Source of the DNA: Vibrio mimicus CAIM 602
GTDB lineage: Bacteria; Pseudomonadota; Gammaproteobacteria; Enterobacterales; Vibrionaceae
Direction of reading: 5' to 3'
Length of the DNA stretch: 64,000 bases
NCBI RefSeq assembly: GCF_000338875.1
Contig: NZ_AOMO01000002.1
Span: forward strand, 1-64,000
The notes beneath the pieces are model-generated. The model was not told where the DNA came from, did not search any database, and saw only the letters and a list, made by a program, of their open reading frames with translations. Both the position numbers and the translations under genes were made by a program. Every line of letters begins with the position of its first letter. Within the stretch, counting starts at the first letter, position 1. Of the stretch, positions 36,940 to 45,791 are shown piece after piece.

Positions 36940-37860
36940 ATGGCTAAAGTCGTCAGTAAAGCGAATCAATCACAAGGAATGTTGATGTTCACGCTCAGTG
37001 CCCAGCAGCAACTTTTCGCTATCGGCACGCTCAAAGTCAGGGAAATTGTCACTTATCAACCAATGACTCACATTCCCTATTCACATCATCATGTGATAGG
37101 AACCGTCACAATACGTAACTTGACTGTGCCTGTGATCGATATGGCGGCAGCCATAGGTTTTCGTCCTATTCAGCCTAGTGAATATCAAAAATGCTATCTG
37201 ATCGTCACCGACTGCCTACGCACTGTGGTGGCTTTCATGGTCAGAACCATCGAAAAAATCATTGAATGTGATTGGAAGCAAATTGAGTCTTCACCTTCAA
37301 CTGCTGGCCATGATGTTTTCGTTACTGGCATCACCCGTTACCAAAATAAGATCGTTCAACTGCTTGATGTTGAATTACTGCTTTCGAAGATTTACCCACA
37401 ATACGAATCTTCGAAAGTGCCGATGTTGACGGATATTGAACGTGAACGCTTAAAACCACTGCAAATTTTGTTAGTGGATGACTCTTCGATTGCCCGCAAG
37501 CAGTTATCGGATGCCCTAGACAGCATTAATATTCCCTATCACATCTGCAAAAATGGCAATGATGCATTGGAGCTGATGCGCGAAATGGCGCTTAAACAGC
37601 GTGCCATCGACATTCTCGTTAGCGATATCGAGATGCCGGGGCTAGATGGTTATGAGCTTGCGTTTGAAGTACAAAATGATGCGCAGTTAAACCATGCCTA
37701 CTGTATTTTGCATACCTCATTGTCGAGTGAAATCTGTGTTGACCGAGCGCATCAAGTTGGCGCGCATGAAGCGTTGGAAAAATTCAACGCGACCGAATTG
37801 GTGGAAGCCATGTTGCGCGGCGCTAAAAAGCTCGAAAGTCAGCGTATGGAAGCGCACTAA
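36940..37860 (+). CDS. cheV: Chemotaxis coupling protein CheV
   Basis: A 306-residue protein. A CheW-like domain (about 15-160, QQLFAIGTLKVREIVTYQ, TIRNLTVPVIDM) is fused to a receiver domain (about 175-300). The phospho-acceptor Asp is in ILVSDIEMPGLDGYEL and the partner acidic pair in LLVDDSSIARK. CheV couples receptors to CheA and buffers the signal by phosphorylation. V. cholerae has several CheV copies. Confidence 0.93.
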   Translation: MAKVVSKANQSQGMLMFTLSAQQQLFAIGTLKVREIVTYQPMTHIPYSHHHVIGTVTIRNLTVPVIDMAAAIGFRPIQPSEYQKCYLIVTDCLRTVVAFMVRTIEKIIECDWKQIESSPSTAGHDVFVTGITRYQNKIVQLLDVELLLSKIYPQYESSKVPMLTDIERERLKPLQILLVDDSSIARKQLSDALDSINIPYHICKNGNDALELMREMALKQRAIDILVSDIEMPGLDGYELAFEVQNDAQLNHAYCILHTSLSSEICVDRAHQVGAHEALEKFNATELVEAMLRGAKKLESQRMEAH

Positions 37861-37881
37861 CTCTTTTCTGTGCTTTGTGTC

Positions 37882-37908
37882 ATCGGCAGCCTTATCGCTG
37901 CCGATTTT
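37882..37908 (+). terminator. Terminator after cheV
   Basis: ATCGGCAGC (37882-37890) pairs with GCTGCCGAT (37897-37905), followed by TTT. Confidence 0.8.
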
Positions 37909-37943
37909 CATTGATAAGAGCCATAACGGACCAAAACCATGGC

Positions 37944-38435
37944 TCACCACAACCGCTCATAATGTCCCAGCCACTGCCGCATTTGTTGCAATAACGTATC
38001 CTGCTCGGCTTCGGTAAAACCGGCCAACGCTCGTTCTTGCAACGTGATGTACTCCGGCAACAGTCGCTCAATACGATTTAGCCCTTTCTCTGTCAACGTG
38101 ACCTCTACATTTCGCCTGTCATACTGGCTCATTTTCCGATCGATCAATCCCTTCTGTTCCAATTTGTCGAGTCGGTTCGTCATTGCTCCGGAACTGAGTA
38201 GTGTGAAACTCTGCAAATCAGCTGGCACCAAACAAAATGGAGCCCCTTTTCTGCGCAAAACCATCAGCACTTCAAACTCACCGGGCGTTAATTCTGCTTT
38301 TTGGTAAAACTCCGCCATCATCAACTCAAGGCGTTTCGTTATCCGCTGTAAGCGATGCAAAATCGACATGGGCAAAGTGTTCATTTCGGGCTTTTCATTT
38401 GCCCACTCACTAACCATTCTTCCAACTGAATCCAT
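37944..38435 (-). CDS. MarR-family regulator
   Basis: A 163-residue winged-helix repressor (LTPGEFEVLMVLRRKGAPFC; LLSSGAMTNRLDKLEQKGLI; SQYDRRNVEVTLTEKGLNRI). MarR proteins usually respond to phenolic or oxidant ligands. The target is probably outside the window, or the neighbouring genes. AAGGAT is 7 bases before the ATG. Confidence 0.88.
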   Translation of the reverse strand: MDSVGRMVSEWANEKPEMNTLPMSILHRLQRITKRLELMMAEFYQKAELTPGEFEVLMVLRRKGAPFCLVPADLQSFTLLSSGAMTNRLDKLEQKGLIDRKMSQYDRRNVEVTLTEKGLNRIERLLPEYITLQERALAGFTEAEQDTLLQQMRQWLGHYERLW

Positions 38436-38604
38436 ATCGCTTATCCTTAGTTTTGTAAGCCAAAATTCCTTTATAAATGAGCGCTAATCTTTATCTCTTA
38501 ATCACAATGTTTACTGCGCAAGAAGGAAACAATTTTGCAGCGTTTCTGATTTAAATCCGCTAATCTTAACGTTATGAAAATGTCTTGCGTATTTGATTCA
38601 AGTG

Positions 38605-39621
38605 ATGACGACTGAAGATTTCAAGAAATCCACAGCTAACTTAAAAAAAGCCGTTCCGTTGATGATGAAGCATCACGTAGCTGCCACACCCGCAAACTAT
38701 GCGCTGTGGTACACCTATGTTGATCAAGCTAATCCACAACTTAATACCGAAATGGATGCTGTTCTCGCCAATTTTGGTCTTTGCCCTCCAGCTTCTGGTG
38801 AACATCTATATCAACAGTACATTGCGACGAAAGCAGAAACCAATATCAATCAATTACGCGCTAATGTCGAAGTATTGTTAGGCGAGATCAGCAGTTCCAT
38901 GAGCGATACACTCAGTGATACGAGTTCCTTCGCCAGCATCATTGATAAAGGCTTTAGAGAGCTAGAAAGAGTCGAACAGGACAATCTCTCGATTGAAGAA
39001 GTGATGACGGTAATTCGTCGGCTGATCAGTGATTCCAAAGATATCCGCCACTCCACTAATTTTCTGAACAATCAGCTTAATGCCGCAACGCATGAAATTT
39101 CACGCCTCAAAGAACAACTGGCACAAGTTCAGAAAGATGCCTTGTTTGATAGCCTCTCTGGGCTCTACAACCGCCGCGCGTTTGATGGCGATATGTTCAC
39201 CTTGATTCATGCGGATCACCCAGTCTGTTTGATTATGCTCGATATTGATCACTTTAAGGCTCTTAACGATACCTACGGCCATCTGTTTGGTGATCAGATC
39301 ATCCGTGCCATTGCCAAACGATTACAAAGCCTCTGTCGCGATGGTATTACGGCCTATCGCTATGGCGGTGAAGAATTTGCGTTAATTACTCCAAACAAAT
39401 CGCTGCGTATTGCGCGACAGTTTGCGGAATCTGTTCGCCGTTCTATTGAAAAACTCACCGTAAAAGACCGACGCAGCGGGCAATCTGTCGGCAATATCAC
39501 CGCTTCTTTTGGTGTGGTCGAAAAAATCGATGGTGATTCTTTGGAATCATTAGTAGGCAGAGCAGATAGGTTGCTCTACGAAGCAAAAAATCTTGGCCGT
39601 AACCGAGTGATGCCCCTTTAA
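38605..39621 (+). CDS. Diguanylate cyclase (VCA0956-type)
   Basis: A 338-residue cytosolic protein. About 160 residues of helical N-terminus (TPANYALWYTYVDQANPQLN; a coiled-coil HEISRLKEQLAQVQ) precede a GGDEF domain (DSLSGLYNRRAFDGDMF; LDIDHFKALNDTYGHLFGD) with active site GGEEF. No RxxD I-site is present. It corresponds to VCA0956, widely used as an active cyclase. Ribosome binding is weak for all candidate starts (TTG 38593, GTG 38602, ATG 38605). Confidence 0.92.
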   Translation: MTTEDFKKSTANLKKAVPLMMKHHVAATPANYALWYTYVDQANPQLNTEMDAVLANFGLCPPASGEHLYQQYIATKAETNINQLRANVEVLLGEISSSMSDTLSDTSSFASIIDKGFRELERVEQDNLSIEEVMTVIRRLISDSKDIRHSTNFLNNQLNAATHEISRLKEQLAQVQKDALFDSLSGLYNRRAFDGDMFTLIHADHPVCLIMLDIDHFKALNDTYGHLFGDQIIRAIAKRLQSLCRDGITAYRYGGEEFALITPNKSLRIARQFAESVRRSIEKLTVKDRRSGQSVGNITASFGVVEKIDGDSLESLVGRADRLLYEAKNLGRNRVMPL

Positions 39622-39655
39622 AACAGACTGCATTTAGTCCTACCGATAAAACAGC

Positions 39656-39692
39656 AAAAAGCCAAAAGCGCAACTTGCACCCTTGGCTTTTT
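39656..39692. terminator. Bidirectional terminator
   Basis: AAAAAGCCAA (39656-39665) pairs with TTGGCTTTTT (39683-39692) between two convergent genes. Confidence 0.8.
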
Positions 39693-39708
39693 GTATTTTG
39701 GTAATGAG

Positions 39709-40287
39709 TTAGTGTGAGAAACAATTGCCCAAGAAATACTCTTCGCCATTGCGTGCGGTGTATTCTTTCTCTTCACTCAACGCTTGTGGGCGACCTTGCT
39801 CATCCCCTTTGATTAGGCTCACCCAATGGCGAATGGTCGTACAAGGCTGCGTTTGTTCGGTAGCATGGTTCAAGACCGTGCAAGTTTCTAACTGAATGTC
39901 GGCAATTTCGCGCAACTCAATACATCCGGTTCCACGCTGACAACCGAGTGTCATCTCAACATGGCTTCCTTGACCATCACGGAATAAAAGATGGCTTGGG
40001 TTCTCTTTGCTGCCATTGAACGCAACGAACTGCTTAGGGTATTTCAGCCCACTATGACGACCATCTTGGAAGTAAGCCAGCAGATGGTTGTAATCAATCA
40101 CATAAGCCGTAACGTCTTGGTGAGTGCCATTTTCTAATGGAAAAAGGCGATCCAACAATTGTTTGGCTTTGGCTTGCTTTTCTCGTTGCTGATTAGCGGA
40201 AACCGTTTCGACGGCGAACACTGCTTCAGCGATAAAGGGTTTGTTGTGGTGTTGGATTTCTGTTTTATCAAATGTCAGCATGTTCAT
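39709..40287 (-). CDS. Conserved protein of unknown function (192 aa)
   Basis: A protein starting MNMLTFDKTEIQHHNKPFIA, soluble, without signal or membrane segments. It has a Cys/Gly stretch TLGCQRGTGCIELREI and a C-terminal NGEEYFLGNCFSH. Family not recognised. GAGGGA sits 6 bases before the ATG at 40287. It is divergent from the DUF3612 regulator with 147 bases between, so it is the natural candidate target of that regulator. Confidence 0.7.
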   Translation of the reverse strand: MNMLTFDKTEIQHHNKPFIAEAVFAVETVSANQQREKQAKAKQLLDRLFPLENGTHQDVTAYVIDYNHLLAYFQDGRHSGLKYPKQFVAFNGSKENPSHLLFRDGQGSHVEMTLGCQRGTGCIELREIADIQLETCTVLNHATEQTQPCTTIRHWVSLIKGDEQGRPQALSEEKEYTARNGEEYFLGNCFSH

Positions 40288-40410
40288 CGTCGTTCCCTCG
40301 TCCAGATCAAATTCATTTTCCTGCAAAGGCACTGGCGATATTTTCGCCGGATTTGTGACTTCGCTTACTTGGAAGACTAGCGGATCTTTGACTACAATTT
40401 CACAACAAAA

Positions 40411-40433
40411 ATTTTACAATGTGAATTTTACAA
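40411..40433 (+). promoter_or_regulatory. Direct repeat operator candidate at DUF3612 start
   Basis: ATTTTACAA occurs twice, at 40411-40419 and 40425-40433, 14 bases apart. The second copy ends one base before the ATG at 40435. This replaces any ribosome binding site and suggests autoregulation by the downstream regulator. Confidence 0.5.
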
Positions 40434-40434
40434 A

Positions 40435-41952
40435 ATGAGTGTGTCTAAAAGTCTAGTTCGGCAGTCCCATTTTTTGGGAACCAAAGTCAGAAACCTGAGG
40501 AAAAGAAATCACTTAACGATGGAAGATCTTTCCGCACGCTGCATTCGTGTCAGCCCGGAATACGCGCCATCGGTTTCTTACCTTTCCATGATTGAACGTG
40601 GTAAACGAGTGCCCAGTGTAGAAATGTTGGAAGTGATCGCTGAAGTATTTCAAAAAGATCCCATCTGGTTTCTGGATGATGAACCTGAACAAGTTGATAT
40701 CACCCCCGAGAAGGGCAACCGCGGTGGAATTAGTGGGATGGCTTTGGAGCCAAGCTTTCTCTTTTCCAACGACATACTGCAAATCGCGATTCCTGAAATG
40801 CTATCGCAAACCGGGATCACAGGCCGCCAATTCGCTCATCTACTGATCCGCGCTCATCAAGAGAGTTTACAAAATCACTTTCCTGACCTTGAGCGAGCCG
40901 CTGAAGAAGTCGGGCTAAAACGCCTCAATTTGTCAGTCACCGATTTGATGGAGATTGCCAAAAGCCTTGGCTTAGATGTTCGCTGGGTAAAACGCACTCC
41001 CCATGATGTCACCGATGAATTGGGAGTGAGCGCAAAACAGTTAGTGACTTCTTTTTTTGAGCCTCCCGGCCGAATTTACCTCAATGAGATCCTGCGTGAA
41101 TACCCAACGAGGCTGAAATATGACCTTGCGGTTTATATTGGTCACAATGTGCTGCATAACAAAGATGGCTTAAAAAGCGTGTTATCCGTTGGACACACTC
41201 AAGGCTGGGATGAAATGGTAGAGACATCCACATCCTCAGAATTGAATTCACAAGATATTTTGCAAGCATGGCGAGATTTTGAGTCCAGCTTCTTCGCAGG
41301 AGCCCTACTTTGCCCCAAAGTCCCTTTCCGACAATTGTTAGATCGCAATGGGTACGAAATCAGCGTGCACCAGAAAGCGGGGGTTTCTCCCTCTGTGGCG
41401 ATGCGGCGCATGACCGTGGTATCGCCCTACCCGCACTGGCATTACTTTGATGCTTATGGGGAAGGGAAGCTGAAAGCGGTTTATCGCGGTAATGGCATTC
41501 CACTGCCTTGGGGAAATATGCGCAAAGTCAGTGATCCTTGCCAACATTGGGCAGTATTTCGTCGTCTCTCACAACCACAAGAAGGCAGCTCAGCGCAAAT
41601 ATCCATCCTGACCGTAGGTGAAGAACCCCGTATCTACTGCTGTGAATCAATCAACGTGATTGATCCTGCGGGTAACAACCGTGTGTTGTGTGCTGGAATT
41701 GACCTCAACCCTGCGATTAATGCACAAGGTGGTGATGCGCTCGCTATCGCCCAAGAACTCAAAATGAGTTGTGTACAAAAAGGGGGAACAACCGCCATTC
41801 CGGCACCAATAAAACGCGATTTGCGTACGATAGCCAAAATCCTCAATATCAACTGGGTTGAACGAGGCATCGAAAGTGAAGCGAGATTGATTTGTTCACG
41901 CGGCGCTGTCTGCCCGCGAAAACCGAGGTGTTATGGAGAATGTGGCGAATAA
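40435..41952 (+). CDS. XRE-type regulator with DUF3612 (ScfR-like)
   Basis: A 505-residue regulator. An N-terminal Cro/C1 helix-turn-helix (LRKRNHLTMEDLSARCIRVS; SYLSMIERGKRVPSVEMLEV) is followed by a large C-terminal DUF3612-type region. Cysteine-rich motifs lie near the end (RLICSRGAVCPRKPRCYGEC). The layout resembles short-chain acyl-CoA-responsive regulators (ScfR, RamB, PrpR), which use similar cysteine-containing sensor domains. No ribosome site is visible before the ATG, so translation may be leaderless. Confidence 0.8.
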   Translation: MSVSKSLVRQSHFLGTKVRNLRKRNHLTMEDLSARCIRVSPEYAPSVSYLSMIERGKRVPSVEMLEVIAEVFQKDPIWFLDDEPEQVDITPEKGNRGGISGMALEPSFLFSNDILQIAIPEMLSQTGITGRQFAHLLIRAHQESLQNHFPDLERAAEEVGLKRLNLSVTDLMEIAKSLGLDVRWVKRTPHDVTDELGVSAKQLVTSFFEPPGRIYLNEILREYPTRLKYDLAVYIGHNVLHNKDGLKSVLSVGHTQGWDEMVETSTSSELNSQDILQAWRDFESSFFAGALLCPKVPFRQLLDRNGYEISVHQKAGVSPSVAMRRMTVVSPYPHWHYFDAYGEGKLKAVYRGNGIPLPWGNMRKVSDPCQHWAVFRRLSQPQEGSSAQISILTVGEEPRIYCCESINVIDPAGNNRVLCAGIDLNPAINAQGGDALAIAQELKMSCVQKGGTTAIPAPIKRDLRTIAKILNINWVERGIESEARLICSRGAVCPRKPRCYGECGE

Positions 41953-41985
41953 AAAAAAGGCCAACCACAAGAAGTGTGATTGGCC
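41951..41985 (-). terminator. Terminator (candidate sRNA / CHASE-GGDEF transcript)
   Basis: GGCCAACCACA and TGTGATTGGCC pair over a 5-base loop. On the minus strand eight T follow. The A8 tract overlaps the DUF3612 stop codon. Confidence 0.88.
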
Positions 41986-42129
41986 GTCTATATGTGTGAA
42001 CAATGGTATTCACTAACAACGTCAGTTGGCTAGGTGACCCTCGGCTTAGAAGGGTCGATCTAATTAATGCAGATTACGTGCCAACTTTTTATTAAGTACT
42101 TTTGCATGAAAACCGTACAAATAATCGGC
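41951..42129 (-). ncRNA. Candidate sRNA
   Basis: On the minus strand there is a promoter-like pair: -35 TTGTTA (42160-42165), 18-base spacer, -10 TGTAAT (42136-42141). About 170 bases of non-coding sequence with an internal hairpin (GACCCTT/AAGGGTC, 42036-42058) follow. It ends in a strong terminator: an 11-bp stem with one mismatch (41959-41969 with 41975-41985) and eight T. There is no good ORF. It could instead be the 3'UTR of the CHASE-GGDEF gene, or a 3'UTR-derived sRNA. Prediction only. Confidence 0.45.
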
Positions 42130-42178
42130 AGTTTCATTACAACTGGACTCATAATCAAATAACAAAATGCAATCTCGA

Positions 42179-42212
42179 TTGCGAATTGCAAATTAACATT
42201 TGCAAAATGCAA
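42179..42212. promoter_or_regulatory. Paired TTGC-N5-GCAA dyads
   Basis: TTGCGAATTGCAA (42179-42191) and TTGCAAAATGCAA (42200-42212) are both TTGC-N5-GCAA inverted repeats, centred 21 bases (two helix turns) apart. They lie upstream of the candidate sRNA promoter. The motif resembles TTTGCAAA operators of RamB/PrpR-type regulators, so the adjacent DUF3612 protein is a candidate binder (inference). Confidence 0.5.
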
Positions 42213-42215
42213 AAC

Positions 42216-43589
42216 TCAAAAACGATAGAGAGGATTTTGTCTGCGCTTCGCCGCGTACATGCGCTGATCCGCCTGTTTAAACATCTCATCGGGATCATTA
42301 AATGATTTGTCATATAAGGCGTAGCCAATGCTCACGCGGATATGGATCAGCGAGCCTTCATAAACAATGGGGGTATCAGAGATATGTTTTGCGATTGTAT
42401 CGCTGACTTTCAGGACATCCTGCTCACGATGAATACGTGGAATTAGTACTAGAAACTCATCGCCACCAATGCGCGCCACTAAGTCTGAAACACGTAAGCT
42501 GGATTTGATCCGCTCAGCACACGCCACCAGCACCTTATCGCCCGCAATATGTCCGTATGTGTCATTGATGGACTTAAAGCGGTCGATATCAATATTCAGT
42601 AACGCGAAGTTGCCGTCATTGTGAGAGCGTTTGGCATTTTCAAAATAGTTTTCGATGGTACAGATAAAATAACGTCGATTGGGCAAAAGTGTTAAAGGAT
42701 CGTGCAGCGAACGCTGTTCTGCAAAGTGATACAAACGTACGATCACACCAAAGCCCGCCATGAGTACCAATAACACGGTGTAGCCCAGTAATCGCACCAG
42801 ATTCCGTTCATACCAAGGTAAGAGACGCAATAAATCTTGCGTCTCCGCTATCGCAATTTGCCAGCTACCATAAGGGAAAAAAACCGTCTCTTTGGCAAAG
42901 GCATTATCAAATACTTGGGGTTCACCCAAAAACACAGCGCCTTCACTTCCCTGACTATCTTGCCCGCGGATGGCAATTTGGAAATTCTCACCAAAATTGT
43001 GGATATGAGTGGCTGAAAGCAGTGAGTCCCAGTCCATCACCACACTCAGCACGCCCCAATAACGGGTGTTATTCGGTGGATCGTAAAATATCGGCTCTCG
43101 AATCACCAAAGCACGACCGCCTTGAACGAGATCAACCGGGCCTGAAACGAATGTTTGTTTCACTTCACGCGCTTTTTTGATGGAGTGCCACTGTTGCGGT
43201 ACGGTTCGATAATCCAAACCGACCAAAGCATTGGTTTGAGGTCGAGGGTAACTAAAAACGATGACATCATTAGGTGCAATGCCCAATGAACGTAGGTGAT
43301 CACTGTGTCTAATGACGGCTCCAGCGAGTTGATCCCAATGATAGAGTTTCAGCTCCGGATCTAAAGCTAGTAAAGTTGTTAAGCTTTTAACGGCGTAGAT
43401 ATCTGCCAAAACCTCTGCTTCCAGTTGGAAACGCACAGCAGAAAGTTCTTCTTTGGCATGTTGGCGCAGATCATCTTGCAAAATTTGCTTTTGATTAAGA
43501 TGAATAGACTCAACAACGCCAATACCAAAAAAGAGTAATGCCAGAAAAAAAACAGAAATATACCTATTTCTGTGCGAGGTTAACCCCAT
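42216..43589 (-). CDS. CHASE-GGDEF diguanylate cyclase
   Basis: A 457-residue inner-membrane protein. TM1 (about 9-27, ISVFFLALLFFGIGVV) precedes a periplasmic CHASE-type sensor (LRSLGIAPNDVIVFSYPRPQ; RALVIREPIFYD). TM2 (LLGYTVLLVLMAGFGVIV) leads to a cytosolic GGDEF domain (DPLTLLPNRRYF; IDIDRFKSINDTYGHIAGD) with an intact GGDEF active site. A canonical RxxD I-site (RVSD) lies five residues before it, so product inhibition is expected. GAGGG 6 bases before 43589 fixes the start. Probably VCA0960. Confidence 0.9.
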   Translation of the reverse strand: MGLTSHRNRYISVFFLALLFFGIGVVESIHLNQKQILQDDLRQHAKEELSAVRFQLEAEVLADIYAVKSLTTLLALDPELKLYHWDQLAGAVIRHSDHLRSLGIAPNDVIVFSYPRPQTNALVGLDYRTVPQQWHSIKKAREVKQTFVSGPVDLVQGGRALVIREPIFYDPPNNTRYWGVLSVVMDWDSLLSATHIHNFGENFQIAIRGQDSQGSEGAVFLGEPQVFDNAFAKETVFFPYGSWQIAIAETQDLLRLLPWYERNLVRLLGYTVLLVLMAGFGVIVRLYHFAEQRSLHDPLTLLPNRRYFICTIENYFENAKRSHNDGNFALLNIDIDRFKSINDTYGHIAGDKVLVACAERIKSSLRVSDLVARIGGDEFLVLIPRIHREQDVLKVSDTIAKHISDTPIVYEGSLIHIRVSIGYALYDKSFNDPDEMFKQADQRMYAAKRRQNPLYRF

Positions 43590-43818
43590 CCACAACCCTC
43601 AGATTTATTATTGATTTTTTTGTTTTTGATTTTGGCTACTGAGTGAACCACTCGATTCAGTCGCAAGCAAACTCGCCAAACTTGATCTCTGAATCGTCAG
43701 TCAAAACAATCAAGCGGAGCGGAATAGACCATCGTAAATTTGACGATTGGCTTATTTACTAGATTAACTCAAATGTACAATAAAGAAACAAGTGATTATA
43801 AATTTATAAATATAACCC

Positions 43819-44430
43819 ATGACGACAACGCTTATTTTAAATGATCAATCTTCTTCCGGAGAGATAACGCTAGCTGATGGCGTGCTCTATTGGTTTCCAC
43901 AATTTCTGACCAAGAAACAAGCCGATCACTATTTTGAACGGTTACAGGTGGAGTTAAATTGGCAACAGAAAAGCATCCGTTTATTTGGAAAAAGTGTTCT
44001 GCAACCGCGGCTCATCGCTTGGTATGGTGAACGAAATTACCGCTATTCTGGCCTAACTCTAGCCGCCGAGCCCTTTCCCGAATTACTGGCACAATTAAAA
44101 ACAAAATGTGAGCACGCCGCCCATGCCCATTTTAATTCCGTGTTAGCCAATCTTTATCGTGATGGACAGGATTCGATGGGTTGGCATCAAGATAATGAAG
44201 CAGAATTAGGCACCAATCCGGTTATCGCCTCACTGTCTTTGGGGGAAAGTCGTCGCTTTATCCTTCGGCATAACAACGACCACAACATGAAAATCGAGTG
44301 TGAATTAACTCATGGAGATTTGTTGATCATGGCAGGCAACACTCAGCATCATTGGCAACATGCCATTCCCAAAACACGTCAAAATAAACAACCCAGGATC
44401 AATCTTACGTTCCGCAATATCTTGTTTTAA
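43819..44430 (+). CDS. AlkB-like DNA/RNA demethylase (ALKBH2 type)
   Basis: A 203-residue 2OG-Fe(II) dioxygenase. Iron ligands are H123 and D125 (GWHQDNE) and H181 (WQHAIPK). R193 and R199 (PRINLTFR) hold 2-oxoglutarate. It is closer to eukaryotic ALKBH2/3 than to E. coli AlkB (RFILRHN, IASLSLGESRRF). It removes N1-methyladenine and N3-methylcytosine damage. No Ada gene is nearby. Confidence 0.9.
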   Translation: MTTTLILNDQSSSGEITLADGVLYWFPQFLTKKQADHYFERLQVELNWQQKSIRLFGKSVLQPRLIAWYGERNYRYSGLTLAAEPFPELLAQLKTKCEHAAHAHFNSVLANLYRDGQDSMGWHQDNEAELGTNPVIASLSLGESRRFILRHNNDHNMKIECELTHGDLLIMAGNTQHHWQHAIPKTRQNKQPRINLTFRNILF

Positions 44431-44591
44431 TTCAGCAATATGATTTTTTGCTTCTAAACATCGGTTGGGAGCGGCGTCAAGCTCTTGGGTATATTGACAT
44501 ACCATTAACGGTAATCTCACATCCAGACTGTGCCTGTGCGTTAGAGTTTAATGGATTAAAAAACGAACAAATCAGGCGTGGTACAGTAACA

Positions 44592-45791
44592 ATGCATAAA
44601 AAAACGATGGTGATTTGGTCAGGTCTTATCGCGGCGCTGACTCTTCCGACATTCTATAGCAATGCACAAACCGAGGCGTGGCACCACCAACCACAAGCCA
44701 AGAACAGTGCCATCAGTTCTATAGGCAATATCGATAGAAATGGGCCACCAGCCTTAAATACGGTTGCGCCCACCTCTTTTAGCACCACTGCAGATCTCAT
44801 CCGCCAAACCTATGAGACACAACTGTTTACCCTGCCTGCGTTCAAAGAAGGTCATTATGGCCTGCGCATGTATCGCCAAACATTGGATGACAAATACGCT
44901 GCCGCGATTGGCAGTGATTTAGCGCGTGTGGCCAGTCGTTTGAATTATTTTGCTGCCGAGGTAAACACCCCTGAGCAAATTCAGCGCTACGCGCAAAAGC
45001 GTTTGAAAAGCTATCAACAAGCCGAAGATGAACGCACTCAACGTCGTTTCGTTGCAACCCAAAACATGCCGGAATACCTTTACCTGGGAATTGACCTGTT
45101 AGGCTCCATGGCTCGGGCTAACGAGTATGGCCTAAAACATAAAGAAGATGAAAAACTGCGCCAAGTTTTGCGCCGCTACGATTTTACACCTTACGCCACC
45201 GATACAGGCATGATTGAAGCATGGGCCGCGCAACTCGCCAATCAAGTCTACTGGTTACGACAATTGGGTGAACAAGATGTTGTCGAGCCTTTTATCCAAG
45301 CGTTTAAACAAACCTACCCTGACCAGCGTGATGCAGAACTCAATGCCCAACAATATGGCAACAAGCTGTATGGGATGACACACATTATCTTTGCTGATTC
45401 TGGGTACTACCAACATCTTGTCAGCGAAAAGCAGCATCAATGGATTTACGACTACTTCCGCGCCAACATAGAGACTATTTTGCAACGTGCAAAACCGGAT
45501 ATCGTGGCCGAAGTGGGGATTTCGTTCCTACTTGCTGGGCTTGAGGATGATCCTGTCGTCCTCAAAACCCGACAATTTATCCAAGCCGCAGTGGATAAAG
45601 AACAAGGTATGATCCCCTCCACTTCTGGTGATTTCGATTTAGCACTTGGCGAACACCGTAATGTATTGGCGATCATGTTGCTTGATTGGCGTTCAGTAAA
45701 TAACGCACCTACCTCAAGTCAACAACCCGAAATCTTCACGGGCCTTCCTTACGGGTTGGTTAAACAAAAGGTCGATAAAATCGTCCACTAA
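44592..45791 (+). CDS. Exported DUF3541 protein
   Basis: A 399-residue protein with a signal peptide (MHKKTMVIWSGLIAALTLPT, cleavage expected after SNA). A long alpha-helical body follows (LIRQTYETQLFTLPAFKEGH; YGNKLYGMTHIIFADSGYYQ). Matches the DUF3541 pattern, of unknown function and periplasmic. The Met at 44592 is chosen because it starts the signal peptide, though its ribosome site is weak. Its stop codon overlaps the stop of the convergent DMT gene. Confidence 0.78.
   Translation: MHKKTMVIWSGLIAALTLPTFYSNAQTEAWHHQPQAKNSAISSIGNIDRNGPPALNTVAPTSFSTTADLIRQTYETQLFTLPAFKEGHYGLRMYRQTLDDKYAAAIGSDLARVASRLNYFAAEVNTPEQIQRYAQKRLKSYQQAEDERTQRRFVATQNMPEYLYLGIDLLGSMARANEYGLKHKEDEKLRQVLRRYDFTPYATDTGMIEAWAAQLANQVYWLRQLGEQDVVEPFIQAFKQTYPDQRDAELNAQQYGNKLYGMTHIIFADSGYYQHLVSEKQHQWIYDYFRANIETILQRAKPDIVAEVGISFLLAGLEDDPVVLKTRQFIQAAVDKEQGMIPSTSGDFDLALGEHRNVLAIMLLDWRSVNNAPTSSQQPEIFTGLPYGLVKQKVDKIVH

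Noticed and set aside
40334..40348. Small inverted repeat GGCGA-N5-TCGCC between the 192-residue gene and the DUF3612 gene
   Set aside because: Only 5-bp arms and a single copy; too weak to call an operator.
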